Source: Aralia elata (taxonomy: Eukaryota; Streptophyta; Magnoliopsida; Apiales; Araliaceae). Taken from it: a stretch of 64,000 nucleotides of DNA. Position numbers and translations under genes: made by a program. Below are positions 23,342 through 32,043 of the stretch, in pieces. The notes under the pieces are model-generated. The model saw nothing but the letters and a program-made list of their open reading frames with translations, was not told the DNA's origin and did no database searches. Each line of letters starts with the position of its first letter. The stretch's first letter is position 1. The DNA is taken from assembly GCA_034770075.1 (NCBI GenBank), contig CM068385.1, positions 42,926,721 through 42,990,720 on the forward strand, written 5' to 3'.

Positions 23342-26182
23342 ATGTCTAACACAAGAGATAAGATAATTGAAAATGAACCTTCTACATCAAATTTTGACCC
23401 AAAACTCATGATGGAGGCAATGATGAAAGAATTTTCCCGACAGTTAGGAATGGCTATGGAGCAGGTACATGATCGTATCGATCAGTTGAGTGACACTCGA
23501 GGGGAACAAACTCAAATCCTTCCGGGTGGACGTCCGAAAGGAAAAGCTCAACAAAAGGAAGCTAGACTAGAGGAGACAAATTACAATGATGAAAGGTTTA
23601 GCGAGGAAGAGGATCGAGAAACTGGCCTTATCCCTAGAAGACATTTTGTAAGGGATAGAGGCGGCCGAAATCGAGAGGACAACAACCTCGATAGCATCAA
23701 AATGAAAATTCCCCCATTCCAAGGCAGGAGTGATCCCGAGGCATACTTAGAGCGGGAGAAGAAAATGGAGTGGATATTTGATTGTCACAACTACTCGGAT
23801 CTCAAGAAGGTTAGAATTGCAGCTACCGAATTTTCAGATTATGCCGTTACTTGGTGGGATCAATTGATGACCAGCCGAAGGAGGTGCAGAGAACGTCCAA
23901 TAGAGACTTGGGCAGAAATGAAAGCTGTGATGAAAAAGAGGTTTGTACCAAGCCACTATTATCGAGATCTGTTTCGAAATTTACAAAACTTGAAACAGGG
24001 AAATAAGAGTGTGGAGGACTACTTCAAGGAAATGGAGATGTTAATGTCTAGGGCTGAAATCGACGAGGATAATGAGGCCACCATGGCCCGATTTTCAGCA
24101 GGGTTAAATTGGGATATTGCAGATTTGGTGGAGCGTCAACATTATGTGGTATTGGAAGACATGGTGCACATGGCTATCAAAATAGAGAAGCAACTTAAGA
24201 GGAGAGGTGGCCAGCGAATAAACACTACCACAGGTTCATCATGGAAATCCAATAATGTGAAGCGTGAGGAAAAGCCAACTGTTTTCAAACCAAAGCCAGA
24301 AATCAAGCAGGGAGCGGCTAATCAAGTGGTGCAAGGTAAAACTAATACACCTTCTACTAGTCGTAATCGAGATATTGTATGCTTTAAATGTCAAGGCAGG
24401 GGACATATTGCAAATCAATGCCCAAATCAAAGAACTATGTTATTGCTTGATAATGGGGATTTGGAGACCGAGGAAGAAGATAGTGACAATGACTCTATGC
24501 CACCGTTGGAGGAAGATAGAGAGGTTGCTATGCATGGCGAAGTGTTAGTTACACGGAGAATGCTTAGTACACATGTAAAGGAAGAAAGCAACGAGCAAAG
24601 AGAGAATCTATTTCATACTAGATGCATGGTAAATGGTAAGATCTGTTGTGTTGTAATTGATGGTGGGAGCTGTACAAATGTGGCAAGCATCACTATGGTG
24701 GAGAAATTGGGACTTACAACATCCAAACATCCCCATCCATACCGATTGCAGTGGCTCAATGACAGCGGCGACATCAAAGTTACCAAGCAAGTATCAGTGC
24801 CATTTACAATTGGGAAATATGTCGATGAGATTCTATGTGATGTAGTTCCTATGCAGGCAGGTCACTTACTACTTGGGAGACCTTGGCAGTTCGATCGGCG
24901 AGTAAAGCATGATGGTTTTACTAATGAGTATTCTTTTGTTCACAATCAAAGAAAAGTTACCTTGTGTCCTATGTCACCAAAACAGGTACATGAGGATCAA
25001 ATGCACTTACAGAGAGATCATGAGAAAAAAACAAAAGAGAGAGAGAAAAAAAAAGGTGAAGAGAGAAAAACAAACATTTTTGCAAAAAGGAGTGATGTGA
25101 GGCGAGCTTTGGATTCTAAAAAGCCAATGATTATACTTCGGTATAAGGAGGCACTTTTAAATACTAACACTAATAGATCTTCTTTGCCTAGTGTTGTTTC
25201 TGCTCTTCTACAGGATTATCAAGATGTATTTCCCGAGGAACTTCCACAGGGATTACCACCCATTCGAGGAATTGAGCATCAAATTGATTTCGTCCCTGGC
25301 GCGACCATCCCAAACCGTCCGGCATACCGAAGAAATCTCGAGGAAACAAAAGAATTGCAAAGGCAAGTTGACGAGCTAATGGACAAGGGGTTCGTGAGGG
25401 AAAGCATGAGTCCATGTGCGGTTCCAGTTATCTTAGTACCTAAAAAGGATGGGAAGTGGCGTATGTGCATTGATTGTCGAGCGGTAAATAACATCACGGT
25501 AAAATATCGACATCCCATTCCGAGGTTAGATGATATGTTAGATGAATTGCATGGATCTTATGTGTTTTCTAAAATTGATTTGAAAAGTGGTTATCATCAG
25601 ATTAGAATGCATGAGGGAGATGAATGGAAAACTGCTTTTAAAACAAAATATGGGTTATATGAGTGGTTAGTTTTACCTTTTGGTTTAACTAATGCTCCTA
25701 GCACGTTCATGAGATTAATGAACCATGTTTTGCATCCCTTCATTGGGAAATTTGTAGTTGTCTACTTTGATGATATTTTGATCTACAACAAGGATTTAGT
25801 TGAGCATGCATTGCATATAAAATCTGTCCTAGATGTGCTTCGAAAAGAAAAATTGTATGCTAATATGGACAAATGCACATTTTGTACGGATCGAGTTGTG
25901 TTTCTTGGCTTTGTTGTCAGTGCACAGGGAGTACAGGTTGACGATGAGAAGATACGAGCAATCCGAGAATGGCCAACTCCTACGAATGTCAGTCAAGTTC
26001 GTAGTTTTCATGGGCTCGCAAGTTTCTATAGGCGGTTTGTAAGAAATTTCAGCGAAGTCACAGCACCACTCACCGAAGTAATCAAAAAAAGTGTAGGATT
26101 CAAGTGGGGTGATGCACAGGAAAAGGCGTTTCAATTGATTAAAGAAAAATTAACTAACGCTCCTTTACTTGTATTGGCCTAA
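23342..26182 (+). CDS. gag-pol: Gag-protease-reverse transcriptase part of Ty3/gypsy polyprotein
   Basis: The open frame extends up to 23207, but the start at 23342 follows a leader-like stretch and opens a typical gag N-terminus, so I prefer it (946 codons). In order: gag core (KMKIPPFQGRSDPEAYLE and YAVTWWDQL, about 23700-23860); a CCHC knuckle CFKCQGRGHIANQC near 24380; an aspartic protease site VIDGGSCTNVAS near 24655; and reverse transcriptase with MSPCAVPVILVPKKDGKWRM and the catalytic YFDDILIY near 25765. RNase H begins after 26100. Gag to RT is open without a single stop. The frame ends at TAA 26180-26182 because of an extra base in the TATTGGCC region; the RNase H homology continues in the next frame. 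Confidence 0.85.
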   Translation: MSNTRDKIIENEPSTSNFDPKLMMEAMMKEFSRQLGMAMEQVHDRIDQLSDTRGEQTQILPGGRPKGKAQQKEARLEETNYNDERFSEEEDRETGLIPRRHFVRDRGGRNREDNNLDSIKMKIPPFQGRSDPEAYLEREKKMEWIFDCHNYSDLKKVRIAATEFSDYAVTWWDQLMTSRRRCRERPIETWAEMKAVMKKRFVPSHYYRDLFRNLQNLKQGNKSVEDYFKEMEMLMSRAEIDEDNEATMARFSAGLNWDIADLVERQHYVVLEDMVHMAIKIEKQLKRRGGQRINTTTGSSWKSNNVKREEKPTVFKPKPEIKQGAANQVVQGKTNTPSTSRNRDIVCFKCQGRGHIANQCPNQRTMLLLDNGDLETEEEDSDNDSMPPLEEDREVAMHGEVLVTRRMLSTHVKEESNEQRENLFHTRCMVNGKICCVVIDGGSCTNVASITMVEKLGLTTSKHPHPYRLQWLNDSGDIKVTKQVSVPFTIGKYVDEILCDVVPMQAGHLLLGRPWQFDRRVKHDGFTNEYSFVHNQRKVTLCPMSPKQVHEDQMHLQRDHEKKTKEREKKKGEERKTNIFAKRSDVRRALDSKKPMIILRYKEALLNTNTNRSSLPSVVSALLQDYQDVFPEELPQGLPPIRGIEHQIDFVPGATIPNRPAYRRNLEETKELQRQVDELMDKGFVRESMSPCAVPVILVPKKDGKWRMCIDCRAVNNITVKYRHPIPRLDDMLDELHGSYVFSKIDLKSGYHQIRMHEGDEWKTAFKTKYGLYEWLVLPFGLTNAPSTFMRLMNHVLHPFIGKFVVVYFDDILIYNKDLVEHALHIKSVLDVLRKEKLYANMDKCTFCTDRVVFLGFVVSAQGVQVDDEKIRAIREWPTPTNVSQVRSFHGLASFYRRFVRNFSEVTAPLTEVIKKSVGFKWGDAQEKAFQLIKEKLTNAPLLVLA

Positions 26183-27821
26183 TTTCACTAAAACCTTTGA
26201 AATTGAATGTGATGCTTCAGGTTTAGGCATTGGAGCTGTGTTGATGCAAGAAGGAAAGCCAGTGGCATATTTCAGTGAAAAATTGAGTGGAGCAGCTTTG
26301 AACTATCCTACCTATGACAAGGAGTTATATGCCTTAGTTCGATCATTGGAGACTTGGCAACATTACCTGTGGCCTAAGGAATTTGTGATTCACACGGATT
26401 CATGAATCATTGAAATATTTGAAAGGCCAACACAAGTTGAACAAGAGACATGCACGATGGATGGAATTCATCGGAGACATTTCCATACGTCATTCGCTAT
26501 AAGCAAGGTAAGGAAAATGTCGTGGCCGATGCTCTTTTCGCGAAGGTATGTGTTGTTAAATACTCTTGACACAAAATTACTTGGTTTTGAACAAATCAAA
26601 GAATTATATGATAATGACCATGATTTATGTGAAGAGTTTAAAAATTGTGGAAAGAATGTTGTAGGTAAATACTTCAAGATGGATGGATTCTTGTTTCGTG
26701 AGAATCGATTATGTATACCTGCATGTTCTTTGCGTGAGTTATTGGTTCGAGAGTCACATGGAGGTGGTTTGATGGGACATTTTGGTGTTGATAAGACCTT
26801 ATCTGTGATAAAAGAACATTTCTATTGGCCCCATATGAAACGAGATGTGGAAAGAATTTGTGATAGATGCATTGCATGTCGTCAGGCTAAATCTCGTGTT
26901 CAACCCCATGGGTTATACACACCATTGCCTATTTCGAGTGAACCTTGGATTGATTTGTCTATGGACTTTGTGTTAGGTTTACCTAGATCTAAGCATGGTC
27001 ATGATTCTATATTTGTGGGTCCGTGGATAGATTTTCAAAATGGCACATTTTATCCCATGCCACAAAGCTGATGATGCATCCCATGTTGCTGATTTATTCT
27101 TTAGAGACATTGTACGTTTGCATGGCATGCCCCGAACAATTGTTTCGGATAGAGATGCTAAGTTCTTAAGCTATTTTTGGAAAACTTTGTGGTGTAAACT
27201 AGGAACTAAACTGCTGTTTTCAACTACTTGTCATCCACAAACTGACGGCCAAACGGAAGTAGTTAATAGAACTCTATCTGCTTTATTGAGGGCTATCATT
27301 AAAAAGAATATTAAGCTTTGGGAAGAGTGTCTACCACATGTTGAGTTTGCTTATAATAGGTCTGTTCACTCTGCTACTAAATTCTCACCTTTTGAAATTG
27401 TGTATGGCTTTAATCCTTTAACACCCTTGGATTTGTCACCATTACCTGTTTCCGAGTATACTAACATGGATGGCAAAGCTGATTTTGTTAAGCAGATACA
27501 TGAGAAGACAAGACTCAACATTGAGAAGAGGACGGATCAATATGCCAAACAGGCCAACAAGGGTCGGCGTCAAGTAATCTTCGAACCCGGGGATTGGGTA
27601 TGGCTACACATGCGTAAGGAAAGATTTCCTGCTCAAAGGCGTTCGAAATTACTTCCAAGAGGAGATGGACAATTTCAAGTGCTTGAACGCATTAACAACA
27701 ATGCTTACAAATTGGACTTACCCGGTGAGTATAATGTTAGTGCAACTTTCAATGTTTCTGATCTAAGCCCGTTTGACGTAGGTGAAGATTTGAGGACAAA
27801 TCATTTTCAAGAGGAGAGGTA
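26169..27821 (+). pseudogene. RNase H and integrase part, broken by frameshifts
   Basis: RNase H continues at 26169-26405 (ECDASGLGIGAVLMQEGKPV, FVIHTDS). The frame then shifts again near 26400, near 26475 and near 26530. The integrase zinc-binding region follows (HFGVDKTLSVIKEHFYWP, CDRCIACRQAK, about 26780-26890). After a further shift near 27020-27040 the integrase core runs on (VSDRDAKF near 27140, HPQTDGQTEVVNR near 27232, VEFAYNRS near 27340). Substitution-type stops are absent; small indels account for every break. Five or so indels within 900 bp, against none in the preceding 2.8 kb, is uneven. The protein cannot be made as one chain from this copy. Confidence 0.8.
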
Positions 27822-28089
27822 TGATGAGGACATCCTTAGCTCACAAGCCCTTGACAAAACACAAGTGGATCCATTGCATATGCCACTTGGACCCATTACG
27901 AGAACACGAGCTAAACGCTTCAAAGAAGGACTTAACGGGATGATTCATAAATTATGGACCGAGGTTGGATCGAGCATAGAGGTTATAGAGACGGGTTACA
28001 AGCACGCGAAGTTCATAAACACATTGGAAGCAAGCATACCCGAACCGACACAAAAAAATCAGCATTTCCGCACTTTTGGACTAGTTTGA
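27040..28089 (+). CDS. Integrase core and C-terminal region running into the 3' LTR
   Basis: A 349-codon frame carrying the catalytic-core remainder, the GDWVWLHMRKERFP region (about 27590-27630), an SKLLPRGDGQFQVLERI tail, and then TRTRAKRFKEGLNG. The 3' LTR starts at 27822, directly after the PPT, so about 89 residues at the C-terminus are encoded by LTR sequence. The stop is at 28087-28089. The same LTR-encoded residues appear in the 5' copy (ending 22145), fused there to the host exon. Overlap of an ORF with a 3' LTR is known in some plant elements but is not the usual arrangement. Confidence 0.75.
   Translation: MAHFIPCHKADDASHVADLFFRDIVRLHGMPRTIVSDRDAKFLSYFWKTLWCKLGTKLLFSTTCHPQTDGQTEVVNRTLSALLRAIIKKNIKLWEECLPHVEFAYNRSVHSATKFSPFEIVYGFNPLTPLDLSPLPVSEYTNMDGKADFVKQIHEKTRLNIEKRTDQYAKQANKGRRQVIFEPGDWVWLHMRKERFPAQRRSKLLPRGDGQFQVLERINNNAYKLDLPGEYNVSATFNVSDLSPFDVGEDLRTNHFQEERYDEDILSSQALDKTQVDPLHMPLGPITRTRAKRFKEGLNGMIHKLWTEVGSSIEVIETGYKHAKFINTLEASIPEPTQKNQHFRTFGLV
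27811..27821 (+). promoter_or_regulatory. Polypurine tract
   Basis: AAGAGGAGAGG with A/T edges lies directly before TGATGAGG at 27822. It supports 27822 as the true 3' LTR start even though it falls inside the open reading frame. Confidence 0.7.
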
Positions 28090-28410
28090 CATCAGTTCAT
28101 ATTTTGGCCATAACTTGAGTTTCCAAACTCCAAATAAGGTGATTCAAAAGCCTAAATTTGCCTACACTTCTAGGGCTACAACTTTCATGCTTTGCCCAAG
28201 TCCAAATTTGGTGGTTTTCAAATGCAAAAATAGCTTGCAATGTGCTGATCATTAGTTGTCAGATTTGGACTTTTTAGCACATCACATGGACATGTTTTTG
28301 GGGTGATAAACTCTTTGGATGGCTGATGCATGTGATGTGATTAGTTGTTAGATCTTGACTTATGGTGATGGGTTAGCACACCATGAGTTCCTATAAATAC
28401 CATGTGCTGA
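27822..28410 (+). mobile_element. Truncated 3' LTR with templated filler at its end
   Basis: Matches the 5' LTR from its start to about 28402, just past the TATAAATA box, then stops; about 400 bp of the LTR end are missing. Bases 28402-28415 read ATGTGCTGATCATT, an exact copy of 28240-28253 from the same LTR. The last bases of that filler overlap the start of the 81-bp duplicate (TCATT). Confidence 0.82.
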
Positions 28411-28491
28411 TCATTTCAGCATCGTCGGAGCCGTTAGGGATGTGGACCGGATCGGCGATTACGATTGGGGGTCCTTCACCTTCGCCTACTT
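28411..28491. repeat. 81-bp target duplication, right copy
   Basis: Exact repeat of 21797-21877. The first gene-A bases to its right are CCTCCACGG at 28492, which continue exon 2 in frame. So the duplicated 81 bp, not the downstream exon, is the extra sequence. Confidence 0.9.
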
Positions 28492-29486
28492 CCTCCACGG
28501 TCTTCACCTTCGCTCAGAGGGACAGACAGATGCTTGGCTTGGATTCTACCACTTCTTGCTGGTGAGCCCTCTCTTCCTCTTTTCTCACTGTATTCCTCTT
28601 CATTTTATTTCTCTGTTTTGCATTTTGACAGTTACTCTTGCCTTGTTTTTGTTCACAGTTCTGGGCCTACGAGCGACTTCCATGCCTGAGGCCTGTCACG
28701 ACCCTCAGCTTGGACACTTATCCTAGGGGTCGTAGGTGGCACCACAGCACCTTGGAGGAGGTTCCGGTATCTGGCAGCTTTGCACACTGCCGCATTCAGC
28801 TGGAGCTGATCACCGCTGTAGATGTCGTCTTAACTCCTTATCTTTCGGAGCATCTGGTTGTGGGTTTTACAGATGGGTATCCTTCCGGCCCAGAGTTCAC
28901 GTTTTCCACCCGTCGTCTCACTTTGCAGAGTGTCGGAGGATGGGTGATGTATTTGGGAGAGCGCGCATTCAGATGCGTGACTGGAGAGATCCGCATCCCG
29001 CATTCCCTTCCTTTCACTATATCCTGGTCGTTGGATTCTCAGCCTTCGGAGATCATGCTCGCGGGGGAGGATGGTCGGATGCTTTCTACGGGTCCCAGTA
29101 CGAGTGAGGCTTTCCGTACCTGGTGGGTGCCCCGTACTATCGGTCCTCAGACTCGGGCCACTTTCTTTCTTGGGGATATGGTCCCTGGCTCGGTGATGAT
29201 GACTGATTGGGCCGCATGCGTTCGGAGTCCCACCCATGCTGAGCAGATCGCCACTCTGACCCGTCAGGTGGAGCAGCTGTCCTTATATCTTCGGGTGTTA
29301 GGCCGGACCCCAGAGGATGCTTACGCCTATGATCCTGACGGTGCGGGTTATGATGCAGGCCCGAGCTCATCTGATGCCACAACACAGCCCTACATTCCTG
29401 ACATGAATTTTGGACCTCCGACTTCGACGGCTCCAGGGGATCAGTTCGAGGATCCCGCCTTCTTGGATGACCTTACTTTTGATTAG
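28492..29486 (+). CDS. Antisense accessory gene A, 3' part: end of exon 2 and exon 3
   Basis: Bases 28492-28561 finish exon 2 (LHGLHLRSEGQTDAW), in frame with 21877. An intron with GTGAGC ... TTCACAG spans 28562-28658. Exon 3 (28659-29484, stop TAG 29484-29486) starts FWAYERLPCLRPV, a hallmark of the second half of plant mobile domain proteins. It continues with WWVPRTIGPQTRATFFLGD, a likely coiled-coil helix around AEQIATLTRQVEQLSLYLRVLG, and an acidic tail rich in Asp, Pro and Ser. No internal stop or frameshift is present. Across both parts the gene is intact in splice sites and frame apart from the retrotransposon. Confidence 0.78.
28562..28658 (+). other. Predicted 97-bp intron of antisense gene A
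   Basis: Starts GTGAGC after CTG and ends TTGTTCACAG. Both flanking exons are in phase 0, and removal joins HFLL to FWAYERLP, the expected order in plant mobile domain proteins. The intron is T-rich, as plant introns are. Confidence 0.75.
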
Positions 29487-29695
29487 ATTAGGCTAGGATA
29501 TGGCTTTTGTACCTGCACCTGTTTAGATTTCTTTTCCCATTTCATGCACTATGTATCGAACTTTTTATTCATTTATGCACAGTTTTTTTTTATCCTTATA
29601 AAATTTACCTGCTTTATTATTAACTGCACGATGCATGCTTTTTATTTATGAATAGAGAATGACCCCTGTATAGTCTTTTGATACTATTTTCACAG
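29487..29695 (+). other. Spacer between the two antisense genes
   Basis: AT-rich 209-bp spacer with no gene. It ends TACTATTTTCACAG exactly at the ATG of the next gene. That is a strong splice-acceptor context and suggests gene B's mRNA has an upstream untranslated exon, or is spliced from a transcript that also spans gene A. Confidence 0.5.
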
Positions 29696-31261
29696 ATGTC
29701 ATCATCAAATGTCGTGGTACATTTGGATCCAATTCCTCCCACAGGGTTGGTCGGCAGTCTTGTCCGCTGGCTGGACAGTTTGTCGTCGGCCGATAGGATT
29801 ATCGCAGATGGTCTTTTGGGACACTCTCGGTCCTTATTATCCTTTCAGGTGCCAACAGGCTTTGTAGATGGTATTCTAGGTCACTGGGTCCCTGCCCGTC
29901 AGGTGTTCAGGTTGGGGACAGTGGAGGTGACCCCTACTCTTGAGGAGTATGCCCGCTTCACTAGTTTGCCTTTGGGCGGTCCTTGCGCTAGGGTCACCGT
30001 TGGTCCCATGCGTCGTCAGTTCTTGACTTTCACTGGGTTGCGGAGGGCAGCTCTGCTATCGGTGATCACATCAGATCATCTGGTTCCTCTTCATTTCTTG
30101 ATTGACCGATTCGGCTCACCTGACAGTTTTTGCCATTTCTCTGGTGACTTTTCCGTATCTGAGGAGCGTTGGGGCGCCCTGAGAGTAGACGTTTTGATGG
30201 CCTGTGTCATCTTGGTCTTGTATCTGCCCGTCGGACCTGATCTGTTGGATATGCGAGTTACTGCGGCCGTCAGAGCCCTCCAGGAGGATCACACCATCCT
30301 TCCCATGATATTAGCAGATACTTACATGTCAGCCTCATATTGTCAGTCTTTCCGGGGCAGAGTATTCAGAGGGAGCTCGACTTTGTTGTATGTGTGGTTC
30401 ATAAGTCATCTCAGTCCCATCGGCCATTTCCGTCGCCAAGGGTTTTGCTTCAGCCATGACATAGCCACGCAGTTTTCGTTTCGTCCCGTGAGCTGTACCG
30501 ATGCGGCCTCCTGGATAGCATTTTTGTCGGTTATTGAGGATCCTTTCCATCTCCTAATCTACTCTGGTTATTGCTCCTTTATGAGCTTTTTGACTCACGT
30601 GCCCACCCTGGATTTCATCCCTATTGCTGGCCTGAGGGGTGTGATGACTTATCATCCCCTAGCGGTTATGGGGCAGTTTGATCAGACACAGGACTTTCAC
30701 CTCTTCACGGGCGCGGCCGACTACCGATTCCTTATATCATCCCAGACAGAGAGAGATCTGGTGCGGGTATATGATATTTGGTCTCGCAGGATCCTTGCCG
30801 AGTATAGTGACAGTTGCCCCATCCAGACATTCGCTTATGTGCAATGGTTGCGCGGAGACTCGGATATGGTTGGTTTGAGCCGGACTGGGACCTTTGATGA
30901 CTCTGGAGTGATTTTCCCGGATGATACCACAGATCATTCCATCTCAGCGGATTCTGCCCCTAGTCGGGTCATTGAAGATAGTCGGATCTGACTGGCCTTG
31001 ATTGCTATTGAATCTGAGAGGGATGCTGCCATTGCTGAGAGAGATGTCGCTATTCTGGCCAGAGATGCTGCTCTTGCTGACAGAGACGCCATTATATTTC
31101 AGACCAGGGCAGTTATAGATGCTCATTCTGGGACTGTCAGCCGAGCCGCTGCCTTATTGGATCGCATCGACATGATGGGGCAGCAGATTGCAGGGGATGC
31201 TGATGCTTCAGATCTATCCACCACCCTATCCATCCTGCTTCAATTAGTTTCAGATTTGTAG
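29696..31261 (+). pseudogene. Antisense accessory gene B, DUF7745-like protein (one stop codon)
   Basis: An open frame from ATG 29696 (an in-frame ATG also lies at 29678) to 31261. It is interrupted only by TGA at 30989-30991; the same frame continues on both sides. The N-terminal 400 residues have the pattern I associate with DUF7745/plant-mobile-type proteins of plant transposons: PTGFVDGILGHWVPARQVF, then VTPTLEEYARFTSLPLGG, then ending AYVQWLRGDSD. After the stop comes a run of seven-residue repeats (ERDAAIAERDVAILARDA), which should form a coiled coil. The stop is explained by one C-to-T change in a CpG. Function is unknown; the position antisense between pol and 3' LTR is typical of Tat accessory genes. 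Confidence 0.72.
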
Positions 31262-31618
31262 ATCGTTTTATTTCCTGCATAGACTATGTCAGTTTCATAG
31301 GTTATCGAAAGAGAAATCTTGTAACAAAATGATTTATATATGTAGACATGCATTTAAATTCAGTCAATTTCCCTTTTTTGTCGTATCGTTGCCTTTCATT
31401 TGATCTTCATTTTATCCCGCTGACCATGATCTTGACATCTCGCTTCCTTTCTCTTCTCCAGTCTTGAGGGAGATTTGACAGATATTGCCGCACACCTGGT
31501 TGATTTCATTGGATTGAGTCTTAGATTTTGGCTAATTATTTGGTCGGGCTAGGGTTATGTTCCTTGGGATGAATCTGATTAGGGGTTGGTTTCGGAAAGG
31601 TTTTGAGGGTATAGGAAG

Positions 31619-31659
<41 letters not shown>

Positions 31660-31809
31660 GATACGGTTTTGGTTAGGGAAAATATTATTTTGTAAAGAAT
31701 TGGACCGTGCCATGATGGCTGACTACGTACTCCCACAGGTTGGGAAATCAGGTCCTACGTAGTTCGTTCTGTTTTTTAAAGAAAAAGGAGAAAATGATGA
31801 TTTTTCCTT
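31262..31809. mobile_element. Convergent 3' region between gene B and Tat pol
   Basis: No gene seen. Gene B (plus) and the Tat pol end (minus) converge here. A poly-T run of about 37 bases lies at 31622-31658. Read on the minus strand this is a poly-A stretch inside the element, perhaps a degenerate microsatellite. It also makes local assembly length unreliable. Confidence 0.55.
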
Positions 31810-32043
31810 TCAAGCATAGAACCGCTTCACCGAGTCGGAATTGAGGGGTTGGGGAAACACCTCGCCGTCCATCTCCTGTAATATGAGGGCTCCTCCAGAC
31901 AATACCTTCTTAATCACAAAAGGTCCTTCCCAGTTCGGGTCAAACTTCCCCTTGGCTTCATCTTGACAAGGCATGACTCTTTTCAGCACCAAGTCATTTT
32001 CCTTGAACTTCCGAGGTCTTATCCTTTTGTCGTATGATCGAGA
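31810..32043 (-). pseudogene. pol: C-terminal end of Tat/Ogre-like pol (integrase tail)
   Basis: On the minus strand it encodes SYDKRIRPRKFKENDLVLKR, KFDPNWEGPFVIKKVLSGGA and a short tail ending KRFYA. This is the conserved end of Tat-lineage polyproteins after the integrase core. At 32043 it joins an LTR fragment, whose bases add unrelated residues to the open frame. Everything from protease to integrase core is missing here. By orientation and LTR context it is the 3' end of the element whose gag-pro is at 8445-10782. Confidence 0.8.

Larger units (their letters stand above)
21878..28410 (+). mobile_element. Ty3/gypsy element inserted in antisense gene A
   Basis: A 6.5-kb element with a 985-bp 5' LTR (21878-22862), an initiator-Met-type PBS, gag-protease-RT-RNase H-integrase in order, a PPT, and a 3' LTR cut short after about 580 bp. 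Both LTRs start TGATGAGGACATCC. The LTR overlap 21878-22456 versus 27822-28402 is nearly identical, so insertion was recent. The clade is not certain: the integrase tail with a TRTRAKRFKEGLNG motif is common in plant Ty3/gypsy polyproteins, and no chromodomain is evident. It disrupts exon 2 of the plant mobile domain gene and lies in the same orientation as that gene. Confidence 0.85.

Noticed and set aside
21878..28410. Integration of a circularly permuted one-LTR circle
   Set aside because: I first read the pol tail left of the 5' LTR as a sign of permutation. The PPT at 27811-27821 shows that the LTR starts at 27822 and includes the pol tail, so a normal insertion explains the order.
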